In this document: one piece after another, positions 51,601 through 64,000 of the stretch
How positions within the stretch are numbered: position 1 is the stretch's first letter
How the letters are laid out: each line of letters begins with the position of its first letter
Source of the DNA: Dimorphilus gyrociliatus
Lineage: Eukaryota; Annelida; Polychaeta; Dinophilidae
NCBI GenBank assembly: GCA_904063045.1
Contig: CAJFCJ010000016.1
Location: 682,001 to 746,000 of the forward strand
Direction of reading: 5' to 3'
Length of the DNA stretch: 64,000 bases
Position numbers and translations under genes: made by a program
The notes under the pieces: model-generated
The model's input: only the letters and a program-made list of their open reading frames with translations
Databases searched by the model: none
What the model was told of the DNA's origin: nothing

Positions 51601-53350
51601 ATGTATTTACTAATATACATATTTATATATGCAATGTATATATCTATATATATATATTAGTTTATAGTGTATATGTAATGGAAAAAGTTGGTTCCAGTTA
51701 GAGTTGTTCTCCAACGGAAATTCCTGTTTAAATAGATTTTACCGGAAATTTATTATTTTCTCAAGTTTTCCGTTTCCCTTAGCTACAATAGAATCCTTTA
51801 TGCCTTATCAGAATGATAAGGAAGAAGAAAAAAACGAAATTGTATAGGGGAATAAATTGATGAGTGATTAAAAATGAAATACACGACCAATAGATTATGA
51901 AGGAGAGCGAATACATGTAAACAGTATATGTTGTATATCTAGAGCATAAACATCATATACAATATAACAACACAAACGTTAAAAACAACTGGAAAAAAGA
52001 AGAGAAGAGAAAGAGAAGAAGAAAAAGAATAAAGGGAATAGAAGACGTCTAGTCAACTCCCATAATGGAAAAATAAAGCAAATGAAATACTATGTTGTAT
52101 TGTTAAACATTTTCCAGAAAAATGTTAACTAGGACATAAGAAAAAAATTTTAGTTTGATTTAATGTAGTCTTCGCTTGAGGTAGCAAATTTAAAACAAGA
52201 AAACAGAGATAATTGGTTTATAATGGGGCCAACCTTTAATAATGAAGTATTTGATAATATACTTTACGTATCTTTTAGTAGGTGGAAAGCTAAATGCTTA
52301 ACTATCTATATTATCTTAGATACGGATTATACAATAAACATTAATGGAGTAAATAGTAAAATTTTTTGAGGGTAATATCTTTCTATTAGTTTTAATGTTG
52401 TTCTGCTTATAATTTCTGTACTTGCTCTTTTTATCTCTCAAGCATTAGATATTTCAGAATGATTTATACTTAGCAATTCCCTGCCCTACTATCATTTTTT
52501 CATAAAAACTTTTCAGATTCGTCGATAATTCTTATTCAACATCTAAAAAGCGTCTACAGCTTGCGGGAATCATAAATTGTGTCTCCTAAATTTAGATGAT
52601 CTTAAAAGGCCTAGATATTTCACCCTTTGGCCTTGATTTAACCAATGAAAAAAGCATTGGACTCCATCTCTTTTAGATTTCTTATTGTTGTGCAATACGA
52701 GAACATCATTCATAATAATTTAAGGCGTATGATTTTATCTTCAGCAGGAATGATTACCGTTAAAGATTCTCTTTTTTCTCCATCTTTGCCCCAAAATTCA
52801 TGCTAAACCTTTTTAAAGGATTTTATTATATTGTATACAAACTGTTCATTCCTCTTCCCTTCTACAAAAGTTTATCTATAAATCTGTCTATCTTTCTGTT
52901 ACTAGTATAGACACTAGATGGTTTACTCTGAAATCGTATAGAGGGCACTATTAAAAAATATTTACTTTAAAATAAATTGACACTAATTAGATTTGTCTGT
53001 AAATCCATTAATTCCTATAATCCTGATTGAGATGTTTTTTAATATTTATGCCTTTCTTTAGTTTCAGTTAAACCTGTAAATCTGTATAATAAATTTATTT
53101 TTAGTTCAATCTTCGTTATTGCACGATTTCAAAAGAATTATTTGAAATAGAGAGGATAGTGTAAGATAAATTTTACTCTACTAGTCCAGAACATTAAACA
53201 GCAGGAATTACCTTTTCGAAAGGTTATCGATAAGGAGAAGAAGCTCTAAAGATAGTAATATCGATAAAGACACGTGATACAGCATCATCTATTTTATAAG
53301 AAACTTAGGCTAGTTATTCAAATGATTGATAACAAGTGGGGGATTTTAGA

Positions 53351-53373
53351 GGAGAGAGAGAGAGAGAGAGAGA
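53351..53373. repeat. (GA)n microsatellite
   Basis: Pure GA run. Confidence 0.85.
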
Positions 53374-55159
53374 ATATAATCTAACTTTTTACAGAATTCA
53401 AAATATATTGAATGAAGAGAAAGATATTTTTTCAATAAAAGACTTTTGTTAAAGAGAAGAAAAGAGAAAAGGGAGAAATTAAATGAAAAAAGAATACTGT
53501 CTTTATTTTATTCTCGTAAGAGTCTCAAGGAGAATAAGAAATTAGCATTATAATATGCATAAAGTCTCTCATTCTACTGACAGACGTATACCTTTTTTTG
53601 TTTGAATTTTCTAAGAGGATTAATGAATATTCATAAAATAATTTAATAAATAATCATTTAATTTAGAACAGTAAGTTTAACTATATTAAGCGTTACTTTA
53701 TAGTATTATGATTGATTAAGGAAGCGTCACGTTGCGCACTTAATTGTATAATGTGCCTCTTAACGCTTCAGTACATAACGTAATTTATCAACAGGTAGTC
53801 ATAGGTTCTTATAATCCATAAATTGAATTTTTACCGAGATTACCATCAATTAGTATCAGAGAGGAATCTTAAAATGTAGAAATTTTTGTGACCTTTTTAT
53901 GTCCTTCTTTTCCATCATCAATTAGTTTTATAATTAATAGAGCATATAGAAAGAGGATAAAAAAAGACTTCGTAGATTGTAATTTCTGTCTTAACGTTTC
54001 TCTTTTTTTTTCTCTTTCGTTCTTTTAATTACATTACATTTTAGAAACAAGAAAAGACATAGAACATAGGAGGGAAGACAATACTGAAAGATAGGGAACG
54101 AGAAAATTGATAGAAAGAATGGAAGAGAGATAGAAATTAAGGAAATTAAAAAAGATGAATTTATTAAAATCTTAATGGTATTAATATTAATGCTATAGGC
54201 GATAATTTCTATTTAATACGTTAATAACATAAGAAACTTATTTTTGGACGAGTCTTTTAACAGTTTGCAACGAATTGTAGGAAGTATTGTCGATATTTAT
54301 CAACAGGAAATTTTTAATAATGCAATTCCACTAATGGTGAGCTACTTTTGATTGTCTTGTAATTAGTAAACAATTTATAAAGATAAGAGACTCAAATTAC
54401 AGGCTAACAACTGGGAAATTTATGCTTCAATTGTATTTTTCGTAAAGTAATCACCTACAAGATTTCTAAGAATTATAAATAGTCCTAGGTAAAGATGGTT
54501 ATTCATATTACTGATATTTAAAGTTAGTATTAAAGCAGAAACTTTAAGTATCTCAGCCCTTTTCAAAGCCATTAGTCATTTAGTAAAGTTTAATTGAAAA
54601 TTAAACAATGAGAATGTACTTCTTTCTCTCTTTATTTCTCTATTTCCTCCTCTCTTTCATTATCTATCTATCACTATCAATCTTTGTATCTAACCGTCTC
54701 TCTTCGTTTTCGCTTTTTTTTTGGTTTTTTATTCAAATTATAAACTTAGTTCTCCAAACAAAAAAAGAACTGATCTCTTTGGTAATCATATAACAAATAA
54801 CAAAAAACAGGATGATAAACAACTTCCTTTAGAGCTTTTAAACTTCAAAGTACCAAAGCGATTAGCAGGTTTAATTCTCTCTTCTTTCTCGGAATTATAT
54901 TTATAAAAAATAAAGTTGAAATCAAAGAGTATCAGTTAAAAATTCTTAATAACAATAACGAAAAATCAATAAAAATTCAAGTTAAGTTTCATGAATATGC
55001 GCAGTAGAGGAAGAGGAGTTAATGCATATATAAAAATAGCAATCTTTTTTAAGATGTACTCAAGTTAACAGGAATTTTATTAATAATTAACAAAGAATTG
55101 ACTGACCAAACTAGAATTCGGATGAGTAATAATAAATGAACGTTGAAGAGAGTAGCGGT

Positions 55160-55160
<1 letters not shown>

Positions 55161-55193
<33 letters not shown>
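55161..55193. repeat. (TA)n microsatellite
   Basis: About 33 bp of TA dinucleotide. Confidence 0.9.
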
Positions 55194-55196
<3 letters not shown>

Positions 55197-56742
55197 TATC
55201 GTAGAAATTCTCACTACTTTTATAAGATAATAGTTGAAATTTCCTTTGAAGATTATTGACAACGTGAAAACATTTAGCGCTAAAAATTTACCTTCAAGAC
55301 AACCCTGAATTATACAGATATAAAAAGAGTAAGAAGGCTCTTCTCTTTGAATCCTTGAAAATAAATGGGAAATTTAATTATTTGATTAGGTATAAATGTT
55401 GAATATGTGTAAAAAAGAAAAGAAATATAAATCTTTTAGCTATCTTCTTCTTTTTCTCTTCGTGTTCCTGTCGAGGATTGTAAACTTTCAATATGAGACG
55501 GAAGGTTTTATTCAATATCATATTATATTAGTAAAAAGTCTATTTGCAGAATATGTAAAACGAAAGCAGAGAGAGGACAGATATAGAGAGTGAGTAGGGA
55601 AGTTGGAAAGGAAGACCTAGGGTGAGAGAATATAAAGATACATAGTATCATTTTTTTCAAGACAAATGAAGATAATTCACACAAAAAATTATCAGTTTCT
55701 AGATTCTTAATAAAGAGAAATTAATATGTAAAATGTTAAAAATAAATGCCAAGTTAACTGACTTGTAATTTAAAATAATGTGGTTTTCTTTTGAAATACT
55801 AAATTATATATAGATTTTTCTTTGTAACATAAAAAATGCTTATTAATATAACATTAAAGAGAAAGAAATAGTTTATCAAGCAGAGAGAGAGAGAGAGAGA
55901 GAAAGGCAGAGAGACAGAGAAACAGAAAGGTGGATGAGGGGAAGCTGCTTTTTCTGACTTGTAAGGATTATTTTTGCTAATTTTATTAATACGCGTAATA
56001 AACAATGATATCTTTTTCATTTATAATGCCAATATTTGAAATAAATCACTTTATTTAACTTAATCATATTGAAGAGAAAAACCATTAATCATTAAAGAAT
56101 TTTACAAAGTTCAATTAGCAGTGGTACTTTTTTTCTAATTTTTATAATAGAGGATAAGAAAGCAGAGATTATACTAAGGTGATAACTTAATGATTGTAAG
56201 ATATGTAGATTTCAGTAATTATTGATAATAGTACGAAAAAGAGAGGGGGAGGAGGGGGAGGAAGAAGAGAAAAAACAGAGGGAAAAAAACAGAGAAAGTA
56301 AAAGAAGAAATAAAGAATTATGAACATTTGATATAAACGTAGAAAAGCAGACACCGATAGTTGTCACAAGTTAAATCCAAAAAAAACATAATTATCAATA
56401 GTTTGTTTCTTTTATACATCAATAAGCTTCTATAATTATATCATTAATTAAAAATCTTGCCACTAAATTACTCTATATTTTTTGACTATCTTTATTATTT
56501 TTATAATATTATTTCTTTCGTGATCACTTTCTTTCACTTAATCAATATTAGTGATATACTCTTACATAAGACTCTCTACGATATACAGAGGAACTGGACA
56601 AAATAGATTAAGATTATTCCTATTCCATAGTATAAGAGTGTTGTTTTTTTATTTATAATCCGGCATACTATATGAATATAAAGGGATATACTGTATTAAT
56701 AGACTAATACGAAAATCTCTTATTTCTCGATATATACATATA

Positions 56743-57372
56743 TTAGGATCAACCTGAAAGTTTTACCCGTTTGTGTCTTACAGCTAAAAAACAAATTACA
56801 TAATATGTTTAGTCATAAATATTAATTAATGTCTTAGGTATGTCTATATAGCTTCGAATTCCCCATTATTGTCAATGCATGTTTGCCACCTGGCGGGAAG
56901 CATATCAATTCCTTTGGCAAAGTATTCAGGCTGTTTGGACCTTCTAGGTGAATAAGCCCTTCCCAGTTCCAAAACACACTTGCCATCAATTTGTCTGCAG
57001 ACGTACCTGTCTTAACCTTTTTTGGTGGTGGAGAAAACTTTGTATGATACTCTAAAGAAGCTCTTTTAGTCAATGGTTCATGATAGAATACCCATGTTAC
57101 TAAAAAAAAGCTTTCAGTTGCCTGTGAATATTGATTGCAATAACTTGCTGTGATGCAAGAAATTGAATAATTACTCTCTGCTTTATACAATCATTCATAC
57201 CATGACACCACTGAAGTCTCAATAACTTTTCATTTAGGGATCACAAGTTGTGAAAGTTTTTTAGTGATAGGGCATTAATGAATTCACTTTCTATTAATAT
57301 TGATAACATAGGCCTACAATGCACTGTTTTAAAATTACAGGGAAACGGGTAAAACTTTCAGGTTGATCCTAA
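56743..57372 (-). mobile_element. Mariner-derived, internally deleted element (MITE-like)
   Basis: 630-bp element bounded by perfect 30-bp terminal inverted repeats (56743-56772 and 57343-57372, beginning TTAGGATCAACCTGAAAG) and flanked on both sides by TA, the Tc1/mariner target-site duplication. Its interior carries a broken mariner transposase on the minus strand. The perfect ends suggest relatively recent mobilisation, which would have needed a transposase supplied in trans. Confidence 0.95.
56834..57190 (-). pseudogene. Degenerate mariner transposase fragment
   Basis: About 118 codons on the minus strand resembling the catalytic part of mariner transposases: TWVFYHEPLTKRASLEYH, SPPPKKVKTG and ADKLMASVFWNWEGLIHLE align with the DD(34)D-region core. 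The family C-terminal stretch (GIDMLPARWQTCIDNNG) is present but in a shifted frame, and the stretch between the second and third catalytic regions is missing. Full mariner transposases are about 345 residues, so this copy cannot encode an active enzyme. Confidence 0.9.
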
Positions 57373-60202
57373 TATATATATATATATATAAAGCATACGT
57401 AATAAATCAATTACTATTTCTATTTCTTATAAAAGTTTATTAATAAAATGTATCATTATTTTCGTATTTCTTATAATTGTTTATAAATGTATTGTTGCTT
57501 GTTTTTAACGATCTATTTTTGACTTTGACTGTATTCATATATACAGTATATATATTTAAATACAGTAAATTTATATATAAATATAGAAAGGGTCAAGGTT
57601 AAAAAACACAACAGACTTTAAAATGACAAATGTTTTTACATATAAACTGATAGTAATAATAAGAATAATTGGAATATTAAGAATGTTTAACAATAAGAGT
57701 CTCTCTTTTGCACATCTACTCTGAAATGTTTCCTGCACTGAAGAGGAAAGCATCACTCGTACTGCAATACTCATTATTAAATAACACCCAATTATGAATT
57801 TCTTTTGAAAGTAATTTGTAATTTACACTTCATACTGTCTTTAATAGTACTTTGTATCATTGAATAACTGCTAACATTTCGAAATTCCATCGTCATTGTT
57901 TTTATTATAAGTGATGCTTCTCATTAGCGTTTTTTACAATCTATTTTTAGTCCTATGCTATAAGGAATTTTTTCATACTTTACATAGAAAACACATCGTT
58001 TAAGTCGAGTTAAATATAGCAAAATGTAATTCGGAATGAAATACGAAGAGAATAGGAGAGAGAAAAGGGAAAAGAAAAAACTTATTCATTTATATAAACT
58101 GATATCAATTTTACTAAAATGATATATAAAGGAGAAAGTAGAAGATTGTAATACATATAACGGAATATACTACTAACATACACTACTGTCTTTTTTATAC
58201 CTTACGTCATCATTAACCTTGATTCACAAGATTTACAATTTATACATATCTTTTGATTTAGTTTTTTAAGTCTTGTTATAATATTTTAAAGGCATATAAA
58301 TGAAAGAAATAAATAAGATACTTTACTTGGAAATGACAAATTCCTCTTCAAATAGTGGTGTAAAGATAAACAATACTCTGTGTGTATGTGTGACTGTCCT
58401 TTCTTCTCTTCCTACTCCTTTATATTTATTTATTTATTTATTTATTTGGATTTTTTGTATGGCTAATAATATATATAGTATTACAATCTATATATGGTTG
58501 TTGACTAGTTCTTTTAATGAAGAAAATTAAAACTAATAAGTCAAACATAATTAAAGTTTCTCTAAAAAGCAAAAACAAAATAGCAAAATTGGAAAAAAAT
58601 TATGGGAATATGTTAGATTTTATAAGGAAATAAGAGTGTGCTTATTGTATTTAAGAACGTACGGGTAACTACGATTTAATTCTCTTTAAATTAGCTTCAA
58701 ATCACTCTAATTATAAAATGTGTTTTTCGTTAGTAAGGTATCTTATAATGTGATATTTTATGCTTTTCATTTTTTGTTTGTTAACACTGAAAGCATAGGT
58801 ATCAACGTTTAGTGTTTCGTATACTATCCTACTTGACTAGGCTGATAATATCCGATTAAAAAGTAGGTTACTTGAACTTTTCAATAGTTAATAATATATT
58901 ATATACTGTATGTAGATACAGGAGCACTTTGATAAATACAGTTGGCGAGTTGTTATTTAAAAGGATTTTCAAAGTAGAAATAACTCAAAGAAACCTTTAG
59001 GTGTTCGTCACCTATCCTAAGGAGAAGACTGTATAAAATGTATATAAAGTATATATATACACCTTATAATTTTGTTGATATCTTTATAAACCCATTAGTA
59101 AAACATACCAGGCTACATATGATAATTCAGAACATTCTTCCTTCTAATCCCCTTCTTTGCTCAATTCGTTCTCCTATTTTTGTATTATTGTCTACTAATG
59201 CGAAAATATTTCTTCTACATTCCCTTATTATCATTTGTTTATCCTTTTGCACTTTGACTTCTCCATTAAATGTCCCAAAGGATACTATTTTTAATAGAAC
59301 GAAATAGAGTAAAGAGAAGATATTTTGTTTTAGCTAAAATTCTCAACTCATGTTTATGAATCATAGAGTTTGTAAAAATAGAAAACAAAACATCGAGCTA
59401 AACAAACAAACGTTACGGAGAGATAATTTAATAAGAAAGCCCTGTAGGAAAACTATTCAATGAATATAGTTAGAAGAGGAAGAACATAGTTTAAATAAAG
59501 AAATTATGGTGGAAAGTGTAGGAGAAAATAAAAAGAAAAAAAAGAACTGATTTTAATAGAACAAGATACGTAAAGAAACGGCGTACAATGACTAATGTAA
59601 ATGAGGAAATCTCTTTTATCTAATAGAAATTCAATCGTAAGCATGTATACTTTAAATAAGTATATGGTAATACGATGTTTATAAATGATCTACTTTCATA
59701 TGTTACCCTTAACACATTTATATCTTATATATCGTTATTACTACGGTACTAAGGGCTCATTGTGAAAATTATTAACCGTTAATTAATTACATATACTTTT
59801 TACTTTTACTTTTTTTTATTCAGGTTAATTTATGTTTCTACTATGTAAGAATTGTTATTACATTATATTTTCAATATGATAATAAGCCGATAGAGAACAA
59901 AGCAAGAATATAGGTTATTATTTTGGGGGATTTACGTTATATGTGCTACTCCTTTAGTAATTCACTCTTTCAGTCTCATTTCCCAGACTCTCCCCACTCC
60001 CTCTCCTGTCTCTGTCACTCTGCCTCTTCAAGCAAGTATTTGACAAATTAAAGCATATAACCTGTACACGGTGCTTTTGTAAAAAAAAACAAATAAATGC
60101 TGGAAAACGGTCTAAATCCAACTGTTGATAGAAAATAGAAATCATTAAATAATTGCAGCTTTTCTAATAGAGTACAATAGTGGATAATATGCATATATAC
60201 AC

Positions 60203-60229
60203 ACATATATATATATATATATATATATG
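60203..60229. repeat. (TA)n microsatellite
   Basis: About 27 bp of TA dinucleotide. Confidence 0.9.
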
Positions 60230-61394
60230 TACTGTATATGTATAAAAGTATCTTTTATACCAAATCATTGTTATTTATTTGATGGGAAAATAGTAGATTC
60301 TTATTGCCTATTTAGTAGATATGTTCGATATAATGGATCTAATAGAAACTAGAACTGCACTCTTATTCTTAATTATTATAAATCCATTTTTTTTCAGTTA
60401 ATAATAAAAAAGAAACTACAGTAAAGTGTAAAATTTGTGAGTGATGTGCTTTATAAATAAGCATAATGAGTAAATTTTTTACAATAATTAGGACAACTGT
60501 CTTGAGAATTAATAATTTGAACTGACAACATAAGAGAAATATTTATATTAATTATTTTATTTATTAATTAGTGCAATATTTTGCCATACCTTTGCTGATT
60601 TTTTATATTTTAGAATTTTGCATCCTAATACACTGATTAATAAGCAACTCATACAATTGTCTTGTATTTATATTGTATATACGATATAAATACATTATTA
60701 TATACTATCAAGTACGAACAGTGGATACCTATAGTACCGTATTTGAAACACTTCTTAATAAACCTTTAAAATATATTACATAAGTAGTATATAATGTAGA
60801 AAAGTTAGCCTTAGCATTTTTTCAATTAAAAACTATAATAGTACAAGAAAGAAGAAATACTATAGACTATAATAAATAAAGTAGAAGGAAGACTGTAACC
60901 TTATCTAAATATGTATACTTCTATCATGTTCTCTTTCCTTTATTTCTTACTACGTCAGCTGTTGTGAGCAACTTTACATTTCCATGAAAATAATTAGTAG
61001 AACGAATAGTTTCTTGTGAAACAGAAGACGTTAGAAAATACTAAATAAACAACTTTTCGATACAGGTAAACAAATAAATAAGCTAAAGAAGAAGAAGAAG
61101 AAGAAGAAGAGAAAACTATAAATACTCTCTATACAGACAAACTTTAAATATCAATGTATTACTTTATTTGCATATTATACATAAGAAATCATATTAATAA
61201 AATATAAGTGTGTATTATGAGCTTAAACAGCGTGATCAAGTGTCATTAATAATCATGCATGTATACAATATTTTTGATATCAATCTTTTATATTTTTTAT
61301 ATATATAAATATATATACTGTATTTGTAAATATGTATCGTATCATGAATTTCGTATTAAAAAAAACATAGATAAATACAGAACAAAAGAGAACT

Positions 61395-61419
<25 letters not shown>
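61395..61419. repeat. (GA)n microsatellite
   Basis: Pure GA run. Confidence 0.85.
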
Positions 61420-61426
<7 letters not shown>

Positions 61427-61970
61427 ATTTATAAAATGCATAATAATATGAGATAATAGTCAAATTTGCCTCATTTATAAAGCAATATTATGCAATTGTA
61501 CGAGAGACATTGATATTCATTTTTCTTCATAGCTTTTTTTTATCATAGTTTTATAGAAAATATACAGTAAAGAATCATAAAATTTCAATTAACTACTTTG
61601 AATTTAAAAGAGCAAAATTCAAAAATTATCATATAAAGAGAACTATTCAAGTAAACTTTATCCAAGATGTATCTGCATATATATGTATATACTGTTTTAA
61701 TAGTTCTTATTGTGTTTATTTCTTTTTCTTTATGTAAAAATAATATTCAATTCTCCTTAAATTTACAAAGTAAGATTTGCTAGTGAAAAGAAACAAAAGA
61801 TTTCCATACAACTGTGTTATATACAGTTTATACATAATATACACTTTGTTTAATAGTTATTAATATTTAAAATATTCTCAAAAGGCAAAGAGACAAAATT
61901 GGATAAGAAAAACATGAAATACCTTATAGTTTTTTTTTGTTTTAATACATAAAATAATGATATATAAAGA

Positions 61971-61978
<8 letters not shown>

Positions 61979-62008
<30 letters not shown>
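61979..62008. repeat. (GA)n microsatellite
   Basis: Pure GA run ending about 50 bp beyond the stop codon of the second GPCR, so probably in its 3' UTR. Confidence 0.9.
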
Positions 62009-62011
<3 letters not shown>

Positions 62012-62059
62012 TTAAAAAAAAATACACAGGATAAAGTGAAAATGGAAGAAAAACCGGTT

Positions 62060-63117
62060 TCATAATTCAGTCGGCTTATTCCTCATTTTCTCAGTTTCTG
62101 ATTCTTTTCCTAAGCTTTTCCTTTGGCATGTTCGTAGCAATTGTATGGAACTTCGGCGATGATTTACATCAATTATTAAACAGAATAACGAATTGAATGA
62201 AAATTGTACGGTATTTGCCAAATTTGCTAAGCTTAATGAAAATCTAAATGCTAGGGAATATTCGTGATCGCATATTAAGAGATCAACTAAATCTAAAACC
62301 TCACTAGGCGTTGCCAAAATGGCAATCATCAAAGCCAGAACAATAGCCGCTATAAGAGCTCTTCTGGTAGCCTTCTTCGTCCTAGTACTTTTTGAAATGG
62401 AACATGTTCTTAATTGCTTAGTTATTAAAACAAAGCAAAAGCAGAGGATTACTAGTGGTATAAAAAATCCAATTGTTGACCAGGCTAATTTATATGCCAA
62501 CTGCTTGCTCTCTTGCTTAGATGCACCACTCTCTTTTGGGACTATTGTGGACCATTTTGTACCATTCGTATTATTCCATCTGTGCGACTGCTGTGTAAGA
62601 AAATCTGGAACGTGTCCTAAAACACAAATAAAGAAGAGCGTTAGAGTGGCCGCTGATAAATATCGAGGATGCACAATTATTGCTGCCAAGTCACTCCAAC
62701 AAATGCAGCAGTAATGGCATAGTACAATTAAAGTTGCCAATAGAACGGATAATCTGGATAGCATGTTCAACATTGCCGTACTATATAGGGCGTAGTAAAA
62801 TGTGAAATTCTTTTCTTCAAACCAAAACCGATTCGCGTCTTCGCTTGCTTTTGGTATGGCCATTATGCATATCAGAAAATTAGACATTGCCCAAGATGTT
62901 AAACAAATTAATAACGACCTCTCGATCGATATTCTAATATAAGAACTATGATTTGGCCATTTTTTTGAGCGTCTAGCCTCCTCCGAGAAAACTATACGCG
63001 ATGTGAATACAACAACGTTTAAGAAGTTTCCTAAGACGCCGCAACAGCTTATTAGAGGTATGGCAATATGATCAATAACATTAGTTCCCGTCATTAAAAT
63101 GTTTGAACCTCTTGAAT
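62060..63117 (-). CDS. Divergent rhodopsin-like GPCR (orphan), main coding exon
   Basis: Seven-transmembrane protein of 344 residues if started at the ATG at 63094. TM1 is ISCCGVLGNFLNVVVFTSR with the conserved GN of class A. An NNTNGTKW loop with N-glycosylation sites lies between TM4 and TM5. A basic third loop (STRTKKATRRAL) precedes TM6. The DRY position after TM3 reads CHYCCICW and TM7 has FNSLFCLIIDVN in place of NPxxY, so it is a divergent receptor; peptide ligand type is a guess from overall resemblance to FMRFamide-like receptors. The frame stays open upstream to a TTTTTTCTCACAG acceptor at 63118 (phase 1), and an ectodomain of only about nine residues would be short. An upstream exon, perhaps beyond the window, is therefore likely. 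Confidence 0.85.
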
Positions 63118-64000
63118 CTGTGAGAAAAAAGAAAACTATAAATAAAATTGACTATATCTCTATTATCTAGACTATTTTTCAGTTGTGTTTCAAGTATATT
63201 TCTTTATCTTAACCATTTTAAAATGTCCCAGACGGTTAGGTGGTTTTTGTGTTGTTATTAATAATATATTGTTTTCAGTTCCGTAAACTTGCTATATATT
63301 GTCTATATTATGCTTAGAATAACAAGAGCTTAAAAACAATTTTGACAAAGATAAAAGAACAGAAAACAGTCTGAAATATGACCGCTTTCCTTTTCATTCC
63401 GATGAATAGCATTTGCTGGCGATCACTTATTTATTAAGTACAAAAACTTGGAATATTTTTAGATAACCATCACTATTGAAATAATATCAAAGATTTAAAA
63501 TTTCTCATATCAAACATCCAAAAGTTATTAAGGGATATTAAATGAAAATGACTTTATCCTTAGCATTAAACTCTTTATTTCCATGGCTATGTAAGCTATT
63601 AACATTCAAAGTATAAAAATGAGTATATCGATAAGAGGGAACGAGCGAAAGAGAGAGAGACAGAGACAGAGAAACGCTATCAAATGAAGATAAATCCTTT
63701 TCTCTCTCTCAAATGAATTTAATTTAAAATTATTTTGACATTAAAAGAATTCATATTTCTATAATCGGAACTAATTGGATGCAAGCATATATATTGTATA
63801 AATTATTTTACATTGTCAATATTGAAATACATCATGCAAAAAAACAGAAAATGAAAATTCTTTTGATTTCTATCGTTAATCCATAAGAATACTGTTGGAG
63901 TTGAAAGAGTATTTAAAAAAAAATATTGTACTTTCTACCTCTGCAAGTATCTTCGATTTTCGATTATCAATAAAATAAAATATAATAATCTAAAACTTTT
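63118..64000. other. Upstream of the second GPCR; partial intron or promoter
   Basis: No confident coding exon. Because an acceptor ends at 63118, this may be intron sequence of the GPCR gene. CTTGCAGAG|GTAGAA on the minus strand near 63935 is a possible donor but has no ATG before the window edge. A GAGA-rich stretch lies at about 63640-63675. Confidence 0.45.

Larger units (their letters stand above)
45312..56742. other. Gene desert, left part
   Basis: 11.4 kb upstream of the FMRFamide-type GPCR with no convincing exon. It contains (CT)n at 45353-45386, (GA)n at 45929-45967, 53351-53373 and 55882-55902, (TA)n at 48591-48620 and 55161-55193, and (ATCT)n just before 48591. Related AGATGGCG-type motifs occur at 46773-46784, 47586-47602, 50156-50170 and, reversed, 50203-50218. 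A GC-richer patch sits at about 48225-48310. Confidence 0.6.
57373..62059. other. Gene desert, right part
   Basis: 4.7 kb with no convincing exon. Contains (TTTA)n at about 58423-58446, (TA)n at 60203-60229, (GAA)n at about 61089-61110, and (GA)n at 61395-61419 and 61979-62008. It includes the 3' flank of the second GPCR. Confidence 0.6.

Noticed and set aside
56834-57190. Intact mariner transposase gene
   Set aside because: Internal deletion and frame shift leave only a third of the family length; treated as a pseudogene within a non-autonomous element.
62319-62714. 131-codon open frame (+)
   Set aside because: Antisense shadow of the second GPCR coding exon.

Overview
This is a eukaryotic, animal window. 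It is AT-rich, its protein-coding genes are split by mostly very short GT-AG introns (typically about 55-80 bp), and every confident gene belongs to a bilaterian family. The set (ataxin-7, period, fuzzy, a receptor guanylyl cyclase, a neuronal calcium sensor and two rhodopsin-like GPCRs, one of the FMRFamide/MIP type) suggests a small-genome protostome, perhaps an annelid or other spiralian. I cannot fix the species. All gene models below were spliced by eye; exon phases close without frame breaks, and total CDS lengths are multiples of three.

Layout. 0.4-5.5 kb (-): ATXN7, the SAGA deubiquitinase-module anchor. A 1.27 kb divergent promoter region separates it from 6.8-11.1 kb (+): the circadian gene period, whose 835-bp intron 9 carries an apparent nested same-strand gene for a 102-residue secreted protein. 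Only 74 bp beyond the period stop lies the stop of the tail-to-tail gene FUZ (11.1-13.0 kb, -), a CPLANE ciliogenesis factor. 14.7-22.4 kb (-): a 26-exon receptor guanylyl cyclase of 1,696 residues with an unusually long ectodomain. 24.2-25.5 kb (+): a four-exon cysteine-rich secreted precursor with dibasic sites that I do not recognise. 26.0-27.3 kb (-): a myristoylated EF-hand neuronal calcium sensor.

From 27.3 kb the character changes. Roughly 10 kb of AT-rich desert full of (TA)n and (CT/GA)n tracts leads to a GPCR of the FMRFamide/DMSR/sex-peptide-receptor type (37.7-45.3 kb, -), whose two coding exons are separated by a 6.5-kb intron. A second desert of about 17 kb contains a 630-bp mariner-derived element with perfect 30-bp inverted repeats and a dead transposase remnant. 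It ends at a second, divergent rhodopsin-like GPCR (62.1-63.1 kb, -).

The left half is therefore a gene-dense block of housekeeping, clock and cilia genes, and the right half holds widely spaced neuronal receptor genes. No tRNA, rRNA, CRISPR or prokaryotic feature was seen. The most novel items are the two unrecognised small secreted proteins (both with a TATATAAG box 65-83 bp before the ATG), the Ig-like/ANF/EGF ectodomain of the cyclase, and a recurrent AGATGGCG-like motif.
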